Source: Pararhodobacter marinus (GTDB lineage: Bacteria; Pseudomonadota; Alphaproteobacteria; Rhodobacterales; Rhodobacteraceae). From it: a DNA stretch of 64,000 nt. The DNA is taken from positions 124,001 to 188,000 of the forward strand of contig NZ_QEYD01000002.1 in NCBI RefSeq assembly GCF_003122215.1, read 5' to 3'. The notes beneath the pieces were generated by a model, which was not told the origin of the DNA, did not search any database, and worked only from the letters and a program-made list of their open reading frames with translations. Shown here piece after piece: positions 35,490 to 44,246 of the stretch (its first letter is position 1; every line of letters begins with the position of its first letter). A program made the position numbers and the translations under genes.

Positions 35490-37916
35490 ATGCCTGCCGC
35501 GTCCTCGCCACGACGCCCGGATCTGTTCGCGGGCTACAACCGGCTTCCGGGGGTAGCCGACGAGCTTTTCGACGCTGGGGGACAGATGCGCCCCGTCTGG
35601 CGTCGTTTCGTTGACCGTTTCGCAAAGCTGAGTCCGACCGAGATCGCCACCCGGTTCGAGCGCGGCAACAATTACCTGCGCGATGCCGGGGTGTATTTCC
35701 GGCAATATTCCACCGAACCGGGGGCCGAAAGGGACTGGCCTCTGTCCCATATTCCCGTCATCCTGCATGACAGCGAATGGGACGAGATCTGCGCGGGTCT
35801 TGCCCAGCGCGCCGATCTTCTGGAACGGGTGGTGGCGGATCTGTATGGACCCGCCGAGCTGGTGCGCGACGGGCATCTGCCCGCGTCGCTGATCGCGCGC
35901 TCGCCGCAATGGCTCCGGCCGATAGTGGGGGTGACGCCCGCCGATGGCCATTACCTGCACCTGCTCGCCTTCGAGATCGGGCGCTCGCCCGATGGCTCGT
36001 GGCTGGTGCTGGGCGACCGGCTTGAAGCCCCCTCGGGCGCGGGTTTCGCGCTGGAAAACCGCATGGCCACGGGGCGTATCTTTCCCGAACGCTTCCCGCG
36101 CGCCTATATCCACCGGCTGGCCGGGTTCTTCCACGATTTCCGCGCGCAGATGGAGCGGCTCGCGCAGGCCGAGGGGCGGCCGGGCGGGCAATCCGCGATC
36201 CTGACGCCGGGGCCGTCCAACGACACCTATTACGAACATACCTATATTGCCCGCTATCTGGGGATGCTGCTGCTCGAAGGCGAGGATCTGCTGGTCGAGA
36301 ACGGCGCGCTGAAAGTGCGCACCATCGAAGGGCCGCAACCCATCGGCGCGCTCTGGCGGCGGATCGACGCGGCCTTTGCCGACCCGCTCGAGCTGAATGC
36401 CGACAGCCGGATCGGCACGCCGGGTCTGCTGGAAGCGGTGCGGCAGGGCAATCTGTCCATGGTCAACGCGCTGGGGGCAGGGGTGCTGGAACTGCGCGCG
36501 ATGATGGCCTTCCTGCCGCGCATCAGCGAAGTGCTGACGGGCAAGAAACTGGCCCTGCCGAATATTGCGACGTGGTGGTGCGGCGGCGAGACCGAGCGCG
36601 ATTACGTGCTGTCAAAGGCCGAGAAGATGCTCATCGGCCCCGCCTTGACGCCTGCTTTGCCCTTCGACGTGACCGCGCGCACCGCGATGGGCGGGCGCTT
36701 TGCCGGCGGGGCCGAGGGCGACCTGCGCGACTGGATCGAGGCGAACGCCGCCGGTCTGGTCGGGCAGGAGGCCGTCGCGCTGTCGACCACCCCCGCCTGG
36801 GTCACCGAGCCGGGCCAGACGCTGGCCGAAGGCCGGATGGAGCCGCGCCCGATGACCATCCGCGTCTTCGCGACGCGCACCCCCGCCGGCTGGCGCTTCA
36901 TGAAGGGCGGCTACGCGCGGATCGGCCATTCCGGCGATGCCACCGCGCTGGCGATGCAGAAGGGCGGGTCGGTCGCCGATGTCTGGATCGTCTCGGACCG
37001 GCAGGTGCCCAAATATACCATGGTGCCCGAAGGCAACGCGCCCTTCCGCCGCGCCACGCCCGGTGTCGTGCCCGCGCGCGCGGCCGACAACCTGTTCTGG
37101 CTGGGCCGCTATGTCGAGCGGACCGAGGATGCGATCCGCCTGATCCGCGCCTATCACCTGCGCCTTGCCACCACCGACAACCCTGCCGACCCGCTGCTGC
37201 GGCGCCTTCGCGCGTTCCTCGGCGGCTACGGGATCGACCTGGGCAAGCCCGTGCCCGATGCGCTGATCGAGCGGATCACCATGGCGCAGGCCTGCGCGGC
37301 CAAGGTGCGCGACCGGTTCTCGGTCGATGGCTGGGCGGCGCTGTCGGACCTGCACAAGACCGCCGCCCAAACCCTGCGCGATGTCGAGCCGGGCGACGAC
37401 GCGGCCAAGGCCATGTTCGTGCTGGTGCGCAAGATCACCGGTTTTTCCGGTCTCGTGCAGGACAACATGTACCGCTTTCAGGGCTGGCGCTTCCTGTCGC
37501 TCGGGCGGGCGCTGGAACGGGCCGATGCGCTGACCGCCTTGCTGCACGGGCTCAGCGATGCCGACGCGCCCGATGGCGCGCTCGATCTCGCGGTCGAGGT
37601 GGCCGATTGCGTCATCACGCACCGCCGGCGCTATGCGGTGGAAACCTCGCGCGATACCGTCGTCGACCTGCTGGCGCTCGATGCCGACAACCCGCGCTCG
37701 ATCCTGTTCCAGATACAGGCGATGCGCGAACAGGCGGCGGCCCTTCCGGGCGCGATGGAGCACGGACGTCTCGCCGCCCTGTCGCGCGCCATCGTCCCGA
37801 TCGAGGCCTTTCTCAGCGTCGCCACGCCCGACCGCCTGACCCCGCGCGCGCTTTTGAAACTGCGCGGCGACCTGAGCCAGATCTCGAACCTCGTCACCTC
37901 TGCCTATCTGCGTTAG
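35490..37916 (+). CDS. circularly permuted ATP-grasp / alpha-E (DUF403) fusion protein
   Basis: An 808-residue fusion of two proteins that are separate in many bacteria. Residues 1-490 are a circularly permuted ATP-grasp ligase (VYFRQYSTE, ILTPGPSNDTYYEHTYIARYLGM, GEDLLVENGALKVRTIEGPQPI, NIATWWCGGE). Residues 505-808 are an alpha-helical alpha-E domain beginning with ARAADNLFWLGRYVERTEDAIRLIR. Fusion confirms that the two parts work together. Predicted to ligate an amino group to a carboxylate in an unknown peptide. It is flanked by two transglutaminase-type genes in one operon. Confidence 0.88.
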   Translation: MPAASSPRRPDLFAGYNRLPGVADELFDAGGQMRPVWRRFVDRFAKLSPTEIATRFERGNNYLRDAGVYFRQYSTEPGAERDWPLSHIPVILHDSEWDEICAGLAQRADLLERVVADLYGPAELVRDGHLPASLIARSPQWLRPIVGVTPADGHYLHLLAFEIGRSPDGSWLVLGDRLEAPSGAGFALENRMATGRIFPERFPRAYIHRLAGFFHDFRAQMERLAQAEGRPGGQSAILTPGPSNDTYYEHTYIARYLGMLLLEGEDLLVENGALKVRTIEGPQPIGALWRRIDAAFADPLELNADSRIGTPGLLEAVRQGNLSMVNALGAGVLELRAMMAFLPRISEVLTGKKLALPNIATWWCGGETERDYVLSKAEKMLIGPALTPALPFDVTARTAMGGRFAGGAEGDLRDWIEANAAGLVGQEAVALSTTPAWVTEPGQTLAEGRMEPRPMTIRVFATRTPAGWRFMKGGYARIGHSGDATALAMQKGGSVADVWIVSDRQVPKYTMVPEGNAPFRRATPGVVPARAADNLFWLGRYVERTEDAIRLIRAYHLRLATTDNPADPLLRRLRAFLGGYGIDLGKPVPDALIERITMAQACAAKVRDRFSVDGWAALSDLHKTAAQTLRDVEPGDDAAKAMFVLVRKITGFSGLVQDNMYRFQGWRFLSLGRALERADALTALLHGLSDADAPDGALDLAVEVADCVITHRRRYAVETSRDTVVDLLALDADNPRSILFQIQAMREQAAALPGAMEHGRLAALSRAIVPIEAFLSVATPDRLTPRALLKLRGDLSQISNLVTSAYLR

Positions 37917-37925
37917 GACCCGGCT

Positions 37926-38813
37926 GTGCTGTACGATATCGGGCTGACCATCGAATACGACTACGCCGCCGCCTCGGACCGCTCGCGCACGCTCGTCCGG
38001 CTGCTGCCCGCCGATGCGCCGGGTGTGCAGCGCGTCCTGTCCCAGCGTCTCGACATCCGCCCGCGCCCGGATGAACGGCGCGAAGGACGCGACTTTTTCG
38101 GCAACCGCACGGTCATGGCGGTGTGGCACGGGCCGATCCCGTCGCTGCAGTTCCAGCTGGCCCTGCGGATGGAGCGCCTGGCGATTCCCGCCCGCGCCGA
38201 CCTGTCCCCGACCCTGCGCGCGCTGCCGGCGGCGCTGGCCGCCGAAACCGGACTTGGCCCGTTATCGCCGCATCACTTCCGGGGCCCGTCGCCCCGTGTG
38301 CCCGATGTGCCGGAGATCGCCGGCTTCGCGCGTGGCCTCGTCACCGGGGACATGACCACGCAGGACGCGATCCGGACGCTGGGGCACGCGCTTCATGCCG
38401 AAATGCGCTTCGATTCCGCCGCGACCTCGGTCGAGACGGGGCCGGAACAGGCCTTCGCGCAGCGCTCGGGCGTCTGCCAGGACTTCGCGCATGTGATGAT
38501 CGCGGGGCTGCGCGCGCTGGGCATCCCGGCGGGCTATGTGTCAGGCTTCCTGCGCACCACGCCGCCGCCCGGCCAGCCCCGGCTTGAAGGGGCGGATGCG
38601 ATGCATGCCTGGGTCCGGTCCTGGGCCGGGCCGGGGATCGGCTGGGTCGAGTTCGACCCGACCAACGATCAGACGGCGGGGCAGGATTACGTGGCCATCG
38701 CCCAGGGGCGCGATTATCTCGACGTGGCCCCGGTGCGGGGCGCGCTGCGCAGCGCGGGCGGGCAGGACAGCCGCCACGCGGTCGACATGGTACCCTTGGG
38801 CGAAGACGCCTGA
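37926..38813 (+). CDS. transglutaminase-like family protein
   Basis: A 295-residue protein with an N-terminal beta domain and a transglutaminase core. The catalytic residues are C184 (RSGVCQDFAHV), H227 (DAMHAWVRSW) and D244 (VEFDPTNDQ). The gene begins with GTG at 37926, nine bases after the ATP-grasp stop; the protein opens LYDIGLTIEYDY, typical of the family. Third gene of the operon. Family members are thought to be peptidases or peptide-bond formers rather than true crosslinkers. No signal peptide, so it acts in the cytoplasm. Confidence 0.88.
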   Translation: MLYDIGLTIEYDYAAASDRSRTLVRLLPADAPGVQRVLSQRLDIRPRPDERREGRDFFGNRTVMAVWHGPIPSLQFQLALRMERLAIPARADLSPTLRALPAALAAETGLGPLSPHHFRGPSPRVPDVPEIAGFARGLVTGDMTTQDAIRTLGHALHAEMRFDSAATSVETGPEQAFAQRSGVCQDFAHVMIAGLRALGIPAGYVSGFLRTTPPPGQPRLEGADAMHAWVRSWAGPGIGWVEFDPTNDQTAGQDYVAIAQGRDYLDVAPVRGALRSAGGQDSRHAVDMVPLGEDA

Positions 38814-38851
38814 ATGGCGGCGCGCGCTGCGGGGCGCGCCGCCGGGCGCGA

Positions 38852-39406
38852 TCACGCGATGACGACCATCCGCAGGTCCTTCAGCGTCAGGCGGAAGCTT
38901 TCGGTGGGCAGCGGCACGACCAGCGTGTGAAAGCCTTCGGGGATCGCCAGCGGCGCGTCGTCCCGGACGCTGCAGGGCAGGATCTTGACCCCGTCATAGC
39001 CCATATCCGCTTCCCAGTCGAAAGCGGTATCGCGCCAGTCGGGCGTCGATTCCCAGCCCTCGGGTCCCTGCGTGCGGATGAAGGGGCGGATCGTTCCCAG
39101 CCCCTCGGCTTGCGCGTTGAGAATGGCAATCAGCGTGGCGCCCGGGGTGAAACTCGCCGTGCCCAGCTCGATGTTCAGCGACACCCATCCCGGTTCACCC
39201 GAGATCATCACGTTGAGGTCAAGCAGCGTACCCTCGCTCAGGATCCGGTGGCATTGCACCGCGCCCTGGCTGTCATCCCAGCTGAGATAGAGGTCGGGGA
39301 CAAGTCTCTCGTTATTGGTCACGGAGAGCCGGGTGCCGGGCGCGTCAGCGACGGCCGCGCGCAATTGTTCGCACAGCACGGAGCTGTTCGTCTCGCAGAT
39401 ATGCAA
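38852..39406 (-). CDS. protein of unknown function
   Basis: A 184-residue protein I do not recognise. It is soluble, acidic, without signal peptide or membrane helices, and rich in beta-type hydrophobic patterns (LYLSWDDSQGAVQCHRI, LDLNVMISGEPGWVSLNIELG, FHTLVVPLPTESFRLTLKDLRMVVIA). Three cysteines near the start could be structural. It runs convergent with the transglutaminase operon, 38 bases between stops. The codon pattern is regular for the genome, so it is probably a real gene. Confidence 0.6.
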   Translation of the reverse strand: MHICETNSSVLCEQLRAAVADAPGTRLSVTNNERLVPDLYLSWDDSQGAVQCHRILSEGTLLDLNVMISGEPGWVSLNIELGTASFTPGATLIAILNAQAEGLGTIRPFIRTQGPEGWESTPDWRDTAFDWEADMGYDGVKILPCSVRDDAPLAIPEGFHTLVVPLPTESFRLTLKDLRMVVIA

Positions 39407-39603
39407 CGGAATTTCCTGTTATTTTAGTTCACTAGCCCGATAATGCCGAAACAGGTTGCGGGCGCAATCGTTTTTTGTGCATTTGTGTAACAAGGTTCGG
39501 CGCGGGTGGCCTGAGAGCGTCATGGCCTTCGGTCGCCGGTCAGGGTTCTCGGCTCTGCCGAGATGCTCGCGCAGGCTACAATCCTTGATCCGCCTGCGTC
39601 CCG

Positions 39604-39748
39604 GTGACCTTCGTGGCCCTTTGATCCTCGTGCCTCACGGTGATCCTGGTGCCTCACCATGATCCCCATGCCAGCGGTAATCCACGTATCCGCGGTGATC
39701 TTTATGCTTGCGGTGATCGTCGTGCCAGCGGCGCTTTCCGTGTCGGGA
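39604..39748 (+). repeat. 18-bp degenerate tandem array, about eight units
   Basis: Units such as GTGACCTTCGTGGCCCTT, GTGATCCTGGTGCCTCAC, GTAATCCACGTATCCGCG, GTGATCTTTATGCTTGCG and GTGATCGTCGTGCCAGCG follow each other with an 18-base step (two have one extra base). Consensus is roughly GTGATCCTCGTGCCNGCG. Sequence drift between units shows the array is old. Confidence 0.75.
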
Positions 39749-40044
39749 CTGTTTCCTCGGCAGGGCAGGTGCCGCGCGGCCCGTGCCCATGCTTCCCGCC
39801 CTACGACGGCAAGACTACGGTTTCCCCGTCCGTTGCGTACAAGGCCGAACCGGCCTCGGAGCCAGGGTTTGGCAAACTCGCTCCGCCAATGCGCTCGCTC
39901 ATGCGGTTCGCTCAGGGGGAAAGGCGGTTCGACCGTGCAGGAACCGGCTCCGTTCGCTGGTACGATCGCCGGAGCGGATGCCCGGTGCGATGGCGGAATC
40001 CGAGCGGCCTTTCGCCCCGTACGCCCGCCTTGCTCGGGCGACGG

Positions 40045-40212
40045 GTCAGAGCGCCTTGTCAGTGCGTCTTATCTGAGCGCCTTGTCCGAGTGCCTCATCA
40101 GTAGGTCATGTTGGACTGTTCGGTCCGAATGAGCGACAGATTGGGCAGGTTGAATGTCTTGTCCGACCGTCTTGTCTGATCTTCTTGTCCGACCGTTCCA
40201 CTGAACGCCTCG
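40045..40212 (+). repeat. 13-bp degenerate tandem array, about thirteen units
   Basis: Units step by 13 bases: GTCAGAGCGCCTT, GTCAGTGCGTCTT, ATCTGAGCGCCTT, GTCCGAGTGCCTC and so on to GTCCGACCGTCTT, GTCTGATCTTCTT and GTCCGACCGTTCC. The period is not a multiple of three, so this is not coding. One unit near 40149 is a base short. Confidence 0.78.
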
Positions 40213-40350
40213 TCACAAAGCCACCGTCCTGACGCACCGCCTGATCGATGCGACCGAACCTGCTTGCGTGAGCCGTTCGTAAGGCCGATCCCTTCACGCA
40301 GGCCCCACGAAGATCGCCATGCGGTGCCATCCTTTCGGTGCATCGCGCGT

Positions 40351-41613
40351 TTACAGCGCGAAACCGCTTGCAAGACCCACGATCAGCACGCCGCCCAGAA
40401 GATGCGCCAGCGCGCTGAGATAGGGCAGGGTGCGGTTGTCGCCGCCGGCCAGCGCCAGCGCGCGCGCCGCGACGCCGCCGGTCGTGACCAGCGCGTTGAA
40501 GGCGGCGGTGCCCAGTCCCATCGCCACGACCGAAACAGCGCCCGCGGCGAAGACGTCGAATCGCGCGGCGATCAGCAGGACGATCAGCGCCCCCGAGCAA
40601 GGCCGGATCGCGATCCCCGCGACCAGCGCCGCCGCGTCCCGCCATCCCGTCAGCGAGCGGATCTCGTCCAGGCTGGGACCATGGGCATGGCCGCAGCCTT
40701 CATGTCCATGGTGATCGTGTCCATGGTGATGATGTCCATGCTTATGGTCACCCTGCTCATCGTCTCCATGCTGATGATAAGCATGGACACTATTCGGTCC
40801 GCCCATCCCGGAGCCGCTCTCCGTGCCCCGGGCGTCGCGACGCGCGGATACGCGCAGGCGAAGCAGGCCGCGCAGGCCGCGCCAGGCCAGGACAAGACCG
40901 ATCGCCACGATCGCCAGCGCACTGGCGCGCACCAGCCAGGTTTCAGTGATCTCGACAAGCGCCGCGCTGCTGGCGCGCAGCATAAGCGCCACGACCCCCA
41001 CAAGCGCGATGGCGACGAAAGCCTGTGCCAGCCCTGCGGCCAGGCTCAGCGCCCAGAGGCGCCGCAGGGTCGCGCCGCTGGCCAGCGCCGCGCCGCCGAG
41101 CAGCACCTTGCCGTGACCGGGACCCGCTGCATGGGCGAACCCATAGGCGGCGGTCACCGCGCAAAGCGACCAGATCGCCTGCGGCTCGTTCCGCCGGACG
41201 GCCTGCAAGGCACGCGCCATCCCGTCCTGGAACTCACGCTGCGCCGTTGCGGCCCAGTCCAGGAACGCGCTCCAGGGCAGAAGGGCCCAGGCGGCGACAC
41301 CGAGCAGAGCCGCGCAAGCCAGCCACAGAATCGAAGACCATAGCGCCCGGACGCCCGGATCTTCAGGCCCGGCCGCGGCGGGTGACACCGGATCGGGGAC
41401 GGACAGCGACGGCGTCTGCGGGCGGACATCGTTGCGAGCGGGAAACGCCCGCTGGTCCCGCGCCTCCGGTCCATGAAGCGGCCCCGCGTCATCCCGGTGC
41501 CCTGCTTCCTGACGGTGCCCCGCGTCCTGCCAATTGTCCGCTTCCTGCGGGTGGCTCGTCTCCGATCGCGCCCCCGCATCGGACCGGGGCGCTGTGTCGT
41601 GCCGGTGATCCAT
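40351..41613 (-). CDS. nickel/cobalt transporter, NicO/RcnA family
   Basis: A 420-residue membrane protein. NicO signatures are HAAGPGHGK (about residue 163) and AGIAIRPCSGALIVLLI (about 333), with six hydrophobic segments. Between helices 3 and 4 is a His/Asp/Gly-rich loop built of five-residue steps (HGHHHHGHDHHGHEG), likely metal binding. The first 85 residues are odd: hydrophilic, with six-residue steps (HPQEAD, NWQDAG, HRQEAG, HRDDAG) arising from an 18-bp DNA repeat. A GTG at 41388 would remove most of this, so the start is uncertain. The usual partner, DUF1007, lies upstream but about 980 bases away. Confidence 0.85.
   Translation of the reverse strand: MDHRHDTAPRSDAGARSETSHPQEADNWQDAGHRQEAGHRDDAGPLHGPEARDQRAFPARNDVRPQTPSLSVPDPVSPAAAGPEDPGVRALWSSILWLACAALLGVAAWALLPWSAFLDWAATAQREFQDGMARALQAVRRNEPQAIWSLCAVTAAYGFAHAAGPGHGKVLLGGAALASGATLRRLWALSLAAGLAQAFVAIALVGVVALMLRASSAALVEITETWLVRASALAIVAIGLVLAWRGLRGLLRLRVSARRDARGTESGSGMGGPNSVHAYHQHGDDEQGDHKHGHHHHGHDHHGHEGCGHAHGPSLDEIRSLTGWRDAAALVAGIAIRPCSGALIVLLIAARFDVFAAGAVSVVAMGLGTAAFNALVTTGGVAARALALAGGDNRTLPYLSALAHLLGGVLIVGLASGFAL
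40690..40800 (-). repeat. 15-bp coding repeat in the His-rich loop of the NicO transporter
   Basis: Read on the plus strand, units such as TGTCCATGGTGATCG, TGTCCATGGTGATGA and TGTCCATGCTTATGG step by 15 bases and on the coding strand give five-residue His-rich units. In-frame expansion here would change the metal-binding loop length without shifting the frame. Confidence 0.6.
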
Positions 41614-41714
41614 CTCGCGTTGCTCCCTCGCCTCAGGCCGGTGCTACAGGTCGGGTCAATGGTGTGCGTCCTGCCGATAAGTCCTGCCGATGCGTCGTGC
41701 CGTAGCGCGGACCG
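41478..41714 (+). repeat. 18-bp then 13-bp degenerate tandem repeats spanning the NicO start
   Basis: Units GGTGCCCTGCTTCCTGAC, GGTGCCCCGCGTCCTGCC and AATTGTCCGCTTCCTGCG follow with an 18-base step from 41478 to about 41675. After that, GATAAGTCCTGCC and GATGCGTCGTGCC step by 13. The array covers the N-terminal coding region of the transporter and the sequence before it. Confidence 0.65.
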
Positions 41715-42591
41715 GCCCCGCACCGATGGTCCGGAACGGACGGGTGTTGCGCCCATTGCTGGCGGTGTGTCGCTTGCCGCTCGGGCGCAAGGCCCCGCTT
41801 CTCGGCGTCGCGCGGGTTTTCTGTGTCTTGATCGTGCGCTGTGCGAAGAGGGTGCCCGGTCCCAAGCCGGTGAGTCGCTCTGGACCGGCGCCTCGCCGCT
41901 TGCCGTTGCTTTCCGTGCCATGGGCAGGCCGCGGTTTCAGGGCTCGCTACCCGCAGGTTGGACGGCGCCTCGCGACGCTCTGGCGCGCCCCGGGACACGC
42001 TATTGCGGCGCTCCGCCATGGAATGCGTGCCCTCTGCTGCCAGCGCGGACGGCCGCTGTTTCAGCCCGGGCCCCGCTTCGCGCGGCGTTCCAGCCGGCGG
42101 AGGCACTGCCCGGAATCGAAGGCGCTTCCCGGTTGCGCGATCAGGCGCGCACGGGATCTGAGCTTTGTTAAGGATATCCCCATCGCCGGGGCGTTTCGCC
42201 GCGGAAACCTGGACGGCTTCGGCCAGGGGCCTCGCCTCGGGCGAGTTCAGGGCTGCGAATCGGAGCCTGGTCACACGCCCATGCTCCTGCCTGCGCGCCC
42301 GCTTCGCGGCGGACCCGTCCCCGCCTTCATGCCCGGGCCCCGCCGCGTTCTGTGCCGCCCTTCCCGCATCGCCGCCGGTCGCCGAGCGCAACGCGTCAGG
42401 CGTCGCGGCAAAGCGCCGGGCGTGACCGGTGGGCAGGCAGGCCGCGCTTTGCTCCGGGTGGCGATCTGGCGACGAAGACGGGGTGCCGGGGCCTTTTGCG
42501 GCGCATGCACAAGCCTGCGCGCCGGGATCGCGCCCCGTTCCACCGGCGCCGGGCGCGGGAGCCCCCGGCGGAACAAGAACGCACCCCTGCG
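41614..42591. other. 978-base spacer between NicO and DUF1007 genes
   Basis: No supported gene. A 326-codon minus-strand frame (41633-42613) opens just inside the DUF1007 gene and could be read as a hydrophilic Arg/Ala/Gly/His-rich product, but its translation is low-complexity and unlike any family; I treat it as non-coding. The part next to NicO is repetitive (see the repeat at 41478-41714). Confidence 0.5.
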
Positions 42592-43290
42592 TCACCCCGA
42601 TACCCCCGAACATTCCAGCGTCACGCGGTCCGCGAAAAGGCTGCCGACATTCTCGTCCTCGGGGATTTCTTCGCGCGACAGGGCGGCAAGGCGCGCGCGC
42701 AGGGCCTCGCTGGCCTCGTCGGGAGTGAAAGGCGTGATCCGGGACGCGCAGCCCGGGGGCAGGGCCGGGGCGTCCGTGCCCTCGACGATCGTGTAGGCGT
42801 AATAGAAGATCGGATCGAAAAGTCGCAGCACGATCCCGTCACCGTTCCTGTCACCGTCGTCCCCCGGAGGTACATTCACGGGCTCGGCCAGCGGCAGGGT
42901 GAAGCGCACGACGACCTGATCCTCGATCAGCATGGCCGAGCCGTCCTCGGGCTGGCCCATCGCGACCGGCGCGCCGTGAAGGGTCAGGTGGATATCGCCG
43001 TCATAGCCCGGCTCCCATTCCGTTTCCCCCGCGACGATGGCGGCGCGGTCCTCATCGTCGAGCGCGCCGTCGCCATCGCGGTCGAGATCGAGGATCTCGA
43101 ACATGTAGAGACTTGTCAGAAGGTCATAGCGCCACTCGATCCGCAGGGCCTGCAGCGTTCCGCCCTCGACGACGAAGCCCGCGCGGGCATCGACGAAGAC
43201 ATGCGGATGAGCCTGCGCGAGCGACCCCCACAGGCACAGCGCGGCGGGCGCCAGACAGCGCAACGCGGAGAGGGGGGTGATACGGGGCAT
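42592..43290 (-). CDS. DUF1007 family periplasmic protein, NicO partner
   Basis: A 232-residue exported protein. The start at 43290 gives a signal peptide (LRCLAPAALCLWGSLAQA) followed directly by HPHVFVDARAGFVVEGG, the family's mature N-terminus with candidate metal-binding His residues. A calcium-binding-like DLDRDGDGALDDED stretch and LRLFDPIFYYAYTI complete the DUF1007 pattern. These proteins usually sit immediately beside a NicO-type metal transporter and are thought to assist nickel, cobalt or zinc handling. Here both are minus-strand, but a repeat-rich spacer separates them. Confidence 0.88.
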   Translation of the reverse strand: MPRITPLSALRCLAPAALCLWGSLAQAHPHVFVDARAGFVVEGGTLQALRIEWRYDLLTSLYMFEILDLDRDGDGALDDEDRAAIVAGETEWEPGYDGDIHLTLHGAPVAMGQPEDGSAMLIEDQVVVRFTLPLAEPVNVPPGDDGDRNGDGIVLRLFDPIFYYAYTIVEGTDAPALPPGCASRITPFTPDEASEALRARLAALSREEIPEDENVGSLFADRVTLECSGVSG

Positions 43291-43495
43291 CCGGACTCCA
43301 TCGGGTGGGCGCGACCATACTGCGGCGGGCGCCCGGACGACAAGCCGGGACACCCTTCCCCGGGGCGCGGCGCGCGGCCCGCCGCCCATGGCGCCCGGCT
43401 GCGGCCATCAATGACGCCCTTGTCGCCGCTATGGCCTTGCCTTGACCGGCCCCGATGCATGCGGGATAGTCGGCGCGCGGATGACGAGGGTTTTG

Positions 43496-44236
43496 ATGCA
43501 AGTATTGATCGTGGGGGATTCCCATACCGGTGCCCTGAAGCGCGGCCATGACCTGATGGTGCAGGATGGCACCGCGCCCGACGGGATCACATGGCGGATC
43601 CAGCCGCTGGGCCCGGGCAAACGCATGAACACGCCGTTCTGGAAGAAGGCCGGCGACCACGCGGTGATCACCGATCCGCAATACGGCAAGATGATGCCCA
43701 AGCTGCCGCCCGACGACCCGCGCCCCGATGCGATCGGTCTGTCGATGCCGATGTGGAACGGACGCATCATGCGGATGATCCTGCAAAGCGGCTACGTGGT
43801 GCACGGGCTGCCGGGGCAGGGGCATGTCATGTCGCGCGCGTTGCTGCGCCACATGGTGCTGTCGGACATGAAGTACATCATGGCGCTGGGCGCGTATCTG
43901 GGCGAACTGGGCTATCCCGTCTTTGCCATCGAGCCGCCGACGCTGTTTCGCCACTGGAGCTATGTGCGGCCCTTCGGCGCCGAGACCTGCCTTGCGCTGC
44001 AGGCCGAGGTCCGCGCGATCCAGCGCGCCTGCGTCGACGAGGCGGGGATGCCGGTGATCGAGCTGCCCGAAGGCTGCATCCTCGAAGACGGCTTCATGGA
44101 TCCGCAGCACCGGTCCGAGGACCCGACCGATACCCACCATGTCAACGCGGAATTCGGCGCGCTGATGCTCAAGCGCGCCGTGCCCTATCTGCGCCGGATC
44201 GCCACCGCGCCGGCCTCCCGCAACGCCGTCGGCTGA
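43496..44236 (+). CDS. SGNH-hydrolase-like protein, pair A
   Basis: A 246-residue protein. It opens MQVLIVGDSHTGALKRG, where GDSH is the nucleophile block of SGNH esterases, and ends with DPTDTHHVNAEFG, the DxxH block carrying the Asp-His pair. The start at 43496 is set by a GAGG just upstream and by the paralog at 46685, which begins at the same point. No signal peptide. It precedes a GSCFA gene by ten bases. Could be an esterase or acyltransferase acting on a glycan or lipid; substrate unknown. Confidence 0.75.
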   Translation: MQVLIVGDSHTGALKRGHDLMVQDGTAPDGITWRIQPLGPGKRMNTPFWKKAGDHAVITDPQYGKMMPKLPPDDPRPDAIGLSMPMWNGRIMRMILQSGYVVHGLPGQGHVMSRALLRHMVLSDMKYIMALGAYLGELGYPVFAIEPPTLFRHWSYVRPFGAETCLALQAEVRAIQRACVDEAGMPVIELPEGCILEDGFMDPQHRSEDPTDTHHVNAEFGALMLKRAVPYLRRIATAPASRNAVG

Positions 44237-44246
44237 GGAACACCCG

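Larger units (their letters stand above)
39407..40350. other. 944-base non-coding stretch with decayed tandem repeats
   Basis: No supported gene. It begins with an AT-richer patch (39420-39500), probably the promoter of the unknown gene to the left, and holds an 18-bp array and a 13-bp array listed separately. Frames that cross it have repeated, low-complexity translations. Confidence 0.6.

Noticed and set aside
31993-35625. 1210-codon open frame on the minus strand
   Set aside because: It is opposite the DUF2126 gene, whose transglutaminase triad and start site are clear on the plus strand.
39659-40132. 157-codon frame across the 18-bp array
   Set aside because: It reads as six-residue hydrophobic steps produced by the repeat, then random sequence; no start signal.
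39604-40212. Possible CRISPR array
   Set aside because: The units are directly adjacent, without spacers of constant length between identical repeats, and no cas genes are near.
41633-42613. 326-codon open frame in the NicO-DUF1007 spacer
   Set aside because: It is hydrophilic and low-complexity, with repeat-derived DNA at one end. I could not find any fold-like pattern.
43291-43495. Possible cobalamin or nickel riboswitch upstream of the DUF1007 gene
   Set aside because: No B12-box or NiCo-type core is visible; the gap is simply GC-rich.
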